Assembly: GCA_036524115.1 (NCBI GenBank) | Contig: DATDCY010000126.1 | Span: 1 to 9,239, forward strand | DNA length: 9,239 nucleotides | From: a bacterium | Lineage (GTDB): Bacteria; JAUVQV01; DATDCY01 | Direction: 5' to 3' | In this document: piece by piece, positions 6,396 through 9,239 of the stretch | How positions within the stretch are numbered: position 1 is the first letter of the stretch | How the letters are laid out: each line of letters begins with the position of its first letter | Made by a program: the position numbers and the translations under genes | The notes under the pieces: generated by a model | The model's database searches: none | The model's input: the letters and a program-made list of their open reading frames with translations, nothing else | Told to the model about the DNA's origin: nothing

Positions 6396-7183
6396 GCGCC
6401 CCCGCCCTGGAGCTGCGGGCGCTCGCGCACCGCTACCCGGACGGCACCGAGGCGCTGCGCGGCGTCGACCTGCGCGTCGCCCCGGGCGAGGCCGTCGGCC
6501 TGGTCGGGCCCAACGGCGCAGGCAAGTCCACGCTCGCGCTCTCGGTCGTCGGCTTCCTGCACCCGAGCTCCGGCTCGGTGCGCGTCTTCGGCACGGAGGT
6601 CGGCCACCCGACGCTCACGGAGGTGCGCCGGCGCGTCGGGCTCGTCTTCCAGAACCCCGACGACCAGCTCTTCATGGCGACGCTTTTCGACGACGTCGCC
6701 TTCGGGCCGCTGAACCTCGGGCTGCCCGAGCAGGAGGTGCGCCGGCGCGTCGCGGAGGCGCTCGCGGGCGTCGGGCTCGCGGGGCTCGAGAAGAAGTTCC
6801 CCGGGCACCTCTCGGGCGGGCAGAAGCGCTCGGCCGCGCTCGCCGGCGTGCTCGCCATGGGTCCGGACCTGCTGCTGCTCGACGAGCCGTCCAGCAACCT
6901 CGACCCCGCCGGGAGGCGCGCGCTCATCCACCAGCTCGCGGCGCTGCCCCAGGCGCGACTCGTCGCCACCCACGACCTGGAGCTGGTGCTCGACCTCTGC
7001 CCGCGCGTGGTCGTGCTCGACGGCGGCCGGATCGTCGCCGACGGGCCCTCGCTGGAGATCCTCGCCGACGCGGCGCTGATGGCGCGCCACCGGCTCGAGG
7101 TCCCCTACTCGCTGCGCCGCGACCACGAGCACCGCTTCCCGCTCGCCGGCACCCCGCACGCGGGCCAGCACCGGGGAGGCTGA
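6392..7183 (+). CDS. cbiO: ECF transporter ATPase (CbiO/EcfA-type)
   Basis: A 263-residue ATPase, presumably a homodimer on the T component encoded just before it, powering uptake of a micronutrient such as cobalt or nickel. Motifs: Walker A GPNGAGKST at 39-47; the ECF-typical Q-loop VFQNPDDQLF at 85-94 followed by DDVAFGPLNLGL at 100-111; signature LSGGQKRSAALAGVLAM at 140-156; Walker B LLLLDEPSSNLDP at 160-172; H-loop H194 (ATHDLEL). The NPDDQLF and DVAFGPLN stretches separate it clearly from the LolD-type ATPase elsewhere in the window. The GTG at 6392 overlaps the preceding stop and has GGGGAG 6 nt upstream (6380-6385). The open frame extends upstream to 5540, but that part is the out-of-frame shadow of the T component. 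The C-terminus after about residue 237 is charged and His-rich (DHEHRF, HAGQH), a common loose tail in this family. Confidence 0.94.
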   Translation: MSAPALELRALAHRYPDGTEALRGVDLRVAPGEAVGLVGPNGAGKSTLALSVVGFLHPSSGSVRVFGTEVGHPTLTEVRRRVGLVFQNPDDQLFMATLFDDVAFGPLNLGLPEQEVRRRVAEALAGVGLAGLEKKFPGHLSGGQKRSAALAGVLAMGPDLLLLDEPSSNLDPAGRRALIHQLAALPQARLVATHDLELVLDLCPRVVVLDGGRIVADGPSLEILADAALMARHRLEVPYSLRRDHEHRFPLAGTPHAGQHRGG

Positions 7184-7203
7184 GGCCCGCGCCGCCCGCC
7201 CGC

Positions 7204-7247
7204 GCCCGGCGCCCCCGGCTCCATCGCCACCGGGCCGCACGCCGGGC
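7204..7247 (+). terminator. Strong GC hairpin after the ECF ATPase gene, possible terminator without a T tract
   Basis: GCCCGGCG (7204-7211) pairs perfectly with CGCCGGGC (7240-7247). An inner stem CCCGG (7214-7218) with CCGGG (7230-7234) closes an 11-nt loop. It begins about 20 nt after the ATPase stop and ends 9 nt before the -35 box of the next promoter, where readthrough would be undesirable. No run of T follows, so it is not a classic intrinsic terminator. In DNA this GC-rich, chance hairpins are common. Confidence 0.35.
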
Positions 7248-7256
7248 AGCGCGTGA

Positions 7257-7285
7257 TTGACAGCCCGGGCGCCCGTCCCTAAGAT
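7257..7285 (+). promoter_or_regulatory. Near-consensus sigma-70 promoter for the soluble kinase gene
   Basis: A perfect -35 box TTGACA (7257-7262), a 17-bp spacer and TAAGAT (7280-7285, four of six matches including the key T, A and final A, T). It stands out in a GC-rich background. Transcription should start near 7292, only about 5 nt before the ATG at 7297. Confidence 0.72.
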
Positions 7286-7296
7286 TCCCGCCGACC

Positions 7297-9239
7297 ATGT
7301 CGAAGATCCGGAGCGTCCTCGTCGTCGACAACAACGCCACCATCGTCGAGCTCATCGCCGCCCACCTCGGCAAGGCCGGCTACGATGTCGCCAAGGCCTT
7401 CGACGGGCTGCAGGCGCTCGACCAGCTCTCGGCCACCGAACGGCTCCCCGACGTCATCCTCCTCGACCTGATCATGCCCCGCCTCGACGGCGAGCGCCTG
7501 ACGCGCTTCCTGCGGCAGGACCCCGTCTACGCCTCGATCCCCATCGTCATCCTCACCGGGATCGCGCGCGAGGACGCGGGGGCCGTCCTCGCTTTCGGGG
7601 CGGACGCCTACATCGCGAAGGGGCGCATCGAGGAAACGATGGTCCACGTCCTCGAGACGTTCCGCTGGCTCGAGGCGCGCGGGACGGGCGAGCGGCGCTC
7701 GGTCATCCTCGGCATCGAGAAGCTCTACCCCCGCGACATGACCCGCGAGCTGCTCCACCTCAAGGGCCATCTCGACACGATGCTCCGGATGCTGCACGAG
7801 GGGGTGGTCGAGATCGACCAGGACCACCGCATCCTCTACGCGAACCCCTCGGCCAGCCGCCTGCTCGGCGAGGAGGACCACCGGCTCTTCGGCAAGGGGC
7901 TCGCGAGCTGCTTCGCGGACTCCGGCGCCGTCGACCGCTTCCTCGGGGAGATCGCCTGCGGCGGTCGCAGCGCCGCGCCGCTGCAGGTGGAGCACGGCAC
8001 GCGGCTGCTGCGGCTCGGTTTCACGTCGCTGGTGGATCGCTCCAACTACTGCGGCGGGCTCGTGACCATCGAGGACGTCACGGACCGGGTCCGCCGCGAG
8101 CGCACGCTGCTCGAGCTGATGGAGGCGATCGTGCGGCACGCCCCGGTGGGGCTGTGCCTCCTGGACGAGGGCGGCACGCTGCGGGCGGTCAACCCCGCCT
8201 TCGGCCGCATCCTGCGGCTGCCCCCGGGGCGCCCCGGCGTGGGCTCGACGGTGGGCCAGTACCTCGCGGGGACCGGCCTCGCGCCGGAGTCGCTGCTGCC
8301 GCCGCCCGGCGCGGCCGCGGGGGAGCAGCGCACCGTCGAGTACACGACCGCGGTGCTGCCCGAGCGCGTCGTGCTCGCGGTCACCTCGTCGGTCATCGAC
8401 ACCCCCGAGGGCCGGCGCGTGCTGCTGCTCACGGACGACGTCACCGAGAAGGCGGCGATGGAGCGCGACCTGCGCCGGATGAACGAGGAACTCGCCAAGG
8501 CCAACCGCGCGAAGAGCACGTTCCTCTCGATGGTCTCGCACGAGCTGCGCACGCCGCTGTCCGTCGTGCGCGGCTACCTCTCGCTGGTGCTCGAGGGGAA
8601 GATCGGCCCGGAGCCCGAGCGGGTGCTCGAGGCCCTGCGCGTGGCGGACAAGCGGGCGCGGCACCTGCAGCACCTGATCGAGGAGCTCCTCGACATCGCG
8701 CGGATCGAGTCCGGCCGCCTCTCGCTGCGCACGGAGCCGATCGCGGTCGCCAAGCACATCCGCGAGGTCGTCGACATGTTCCGCGACGAGCAGGAGCGCA
8801 AGCGCCTCGCGATCGAGGTCGACGTGCCGGAGGACCTCCCGCACGCGCTCGCCGACCACGACAAGCTCCACCAGATCTTCACCAACTTCCTCTCCAACGC
8901 CGTGAAGTTCACCGGGGAGGGGGGGAGGATCAGCGTCACGGGCAGGGCGGTCGGCCCCACCCTGGAGTTCGACGTCTCGGACACGGGGATCGGCATCCCG
9001 CCCGAGAAGCTCGACCGCGTCTTCGAGAAGTTCTACCAGGTCGATTCCTCCGACAAGCGGCTCTACCCGGGGACGGGCCTCGGCCTGGCGATCGTGAAGA
9101 TGATCGTCGCGGCCCTCGGCGGCTCGGTGCGCGTCGCCAGCGAGGTCGGGCGCGGGACGACGTTCACGCTGACACTGCCGCAGGCCGGTGCGGCGCCGGC
9201 AGCCCCGGCCGCCGAAGCGGCGCCGGCACAGGCCGCGGC
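7297..9239 (+). CDS. Soluble hybrid histidine kinase: receiver, two PAS domains, kinase core; partial (runs off the right edge)
   Basis: 647 residues are visible and the frame is still open at the edge. Layout: N-terminal receiver at about 5-125 (D11, N12, acceptor D57 in LLDLIMP, T87 and K108); a linker; PAS 1 at about 158-265 (EGVVEIDQDHRILYANPSA, ending TIEDVTDRVRRE); PAS 2 at about 272-388 (APVGLCLLDEGGTLRAVNPA, ending TDDVTEKAAMERDL); a short coiled stretch; HisKA with H415 in FLSMVSHELRTPLS; N-box NFLSNAVKFTG around N534; G1 DTGIGI 562-567; FEKFYQVD 576-583; G2 GTGLGLAIV 592-600. An Ala/Pro linker with a 12-bp repeat (9190-9201 and 9217-9228) starts at about 630, so another domain, perhaps a second receiver, may follow. 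No membrane segment is seen, so it should be cytoplasmic and take its input through the N-terminal receiver and the PAS domains. The start is the ATG after the promoter at 7257-7285; no ribosome site is present, in line with a leaderless message. Confidence 0.95.
   Translation, partial: MSKIRSVLVVDNNATIVELIAAHLGKAGYDVAKAFDGLQALDQLSATERLPDVILLDLIMPRLDGERLTRFLRQDPVYASIPIVILTGIAREDAGAVLAFGADAYIAKGRIEETMVHVLETFRWLEARGTGERRSVILGIEKLYPRDMTRELLHLKGHLDTMLRMLHEGVVEIDQDHRILYANPSASRLLGEEDHRLFGKGLASCFADSGAVDRFLGEIACGGRSAAPLQVEHGTRLLRLGFTSLVDRSNYCGGLVTIEDVTDRVRRERTLLELMEAIVRHAPVGLCLLDEGGTLRAVNPAFGRILRLPPGRPGVGSTVGQYLAGTGLAPESLLPPPGAAAGEQRTVEYTTAVLPERVVLAVTSSVIDTPEGRRVLLLTDDVTEKAAMERDLRRMNEELAKANRAKSTFLSMVSHELRTPLSVVRGYLSLVLEGKIGPEPERVLEALRVADKRARHLQHLIEELLDIARIESGRLSLRTEPIAVAKHIREVVDMFRDEQERKRLAIEVDVPEDLPHALADHDKLHQIFTNFLSNAVKFTGEGGRISVTGRAVGPTLEFDVSDTGIGIPPEKLDRVFEKFYQVDSSDKRLYPGTGLGLAIVKMIVAALGGSVRVASEVGRGTTFTLTLPQAGAAPAAPAAEAAPAQAA

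Noticed and set aside
6227-7240. Minus-strand open frame opposite the ECF ATPase
   Set aside because: Shadow of a gene with complete ABC ATPase motifs.
7279-8871. Long minus-strand open frame (530 codons) opposite the soluble kinase
   Set aside because: Antisense shadow with low-complexity Arg/Glu/Asp/Leu composition; the plus-strand frame has clear receiver, PAS and kinase motifs.

Overview
The window is GC-rich (by eye roughly 70%), densely coding DNA from a Gram-negative-type bacterium. Codon third positions are strongly G/C, genes overlap by a few bases, and the genes include an exported binding protein, a LolD/FtsX-type ABC transporter, a CbiQ/CbiO-type ECF transporter and two large multidomain sensor kinases. 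This fits a Desulfobacterota/Myxococcota-like or Rokubacteria-like chromosome, but no marker in the window fixes the taxon. I see no tRNA, rRNA, CRISPR array, insertion sequence or sign of recent transfer.

Layout. Positions 1-5380 (minus strand, read right to left) hold a four-gene overlapping series: a PstS-like periplasmic binding protein (5380-4523), a membrane hybrid histidine kinase (4533-1822), a LolD/MacB-type ABC ATPase (1853-1161) and an FtsX-type permease (1164 to beyond the left edge). The overlaps are 11, 32 and 4 nt, so the four are probably one translationally coupled operon. Positions 5381-5603 are a divergent intergenic region with possible promoters and a PhoB-box-like set of direct repeats. 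Positions 5604-7183 (plus strand) hold an ECF transporter T component and its ATPase, overlapping by 4 nt, with no substrate-binding S component visible. Positions 7184-7296 hold a strong hairpin and then a near-consensus sigma-70 promoter. From 7297 to the right edge (plus strand) lies a soluble REC-PAS-PAS-histidine kinase whose start codon is only about 5 nt from the predicted transcription start, so its mRNA is probably leaderless.

How the parts may work together. The minus-strand operon joins an oxyanion-type binding protein, a periplasm-facing helical-bundle sensor kinase with its own receiver, and an ABC machine of the mechanotransmission (FtsX/MacB/Lol) class. No ordinary importer permease (PstC/PstA) is present in the window. 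One reading is a ligand-sensing module in which the binding protein presents a ligand to the kinase while the FtsX-type pump acts on a lipid, lipoprotein or envelope toxin, loosely like Bce-type sensor/transporter units. This is inference. The binding protein has lost the Ser-Gly-Thr loop that holds phosphate in PstS, so phosphate may not be the ligand. Neither kinase has a DNA-binding response regulator in the window. The longest open frames opposite these genes are GC-driven shadows and are not annotated.
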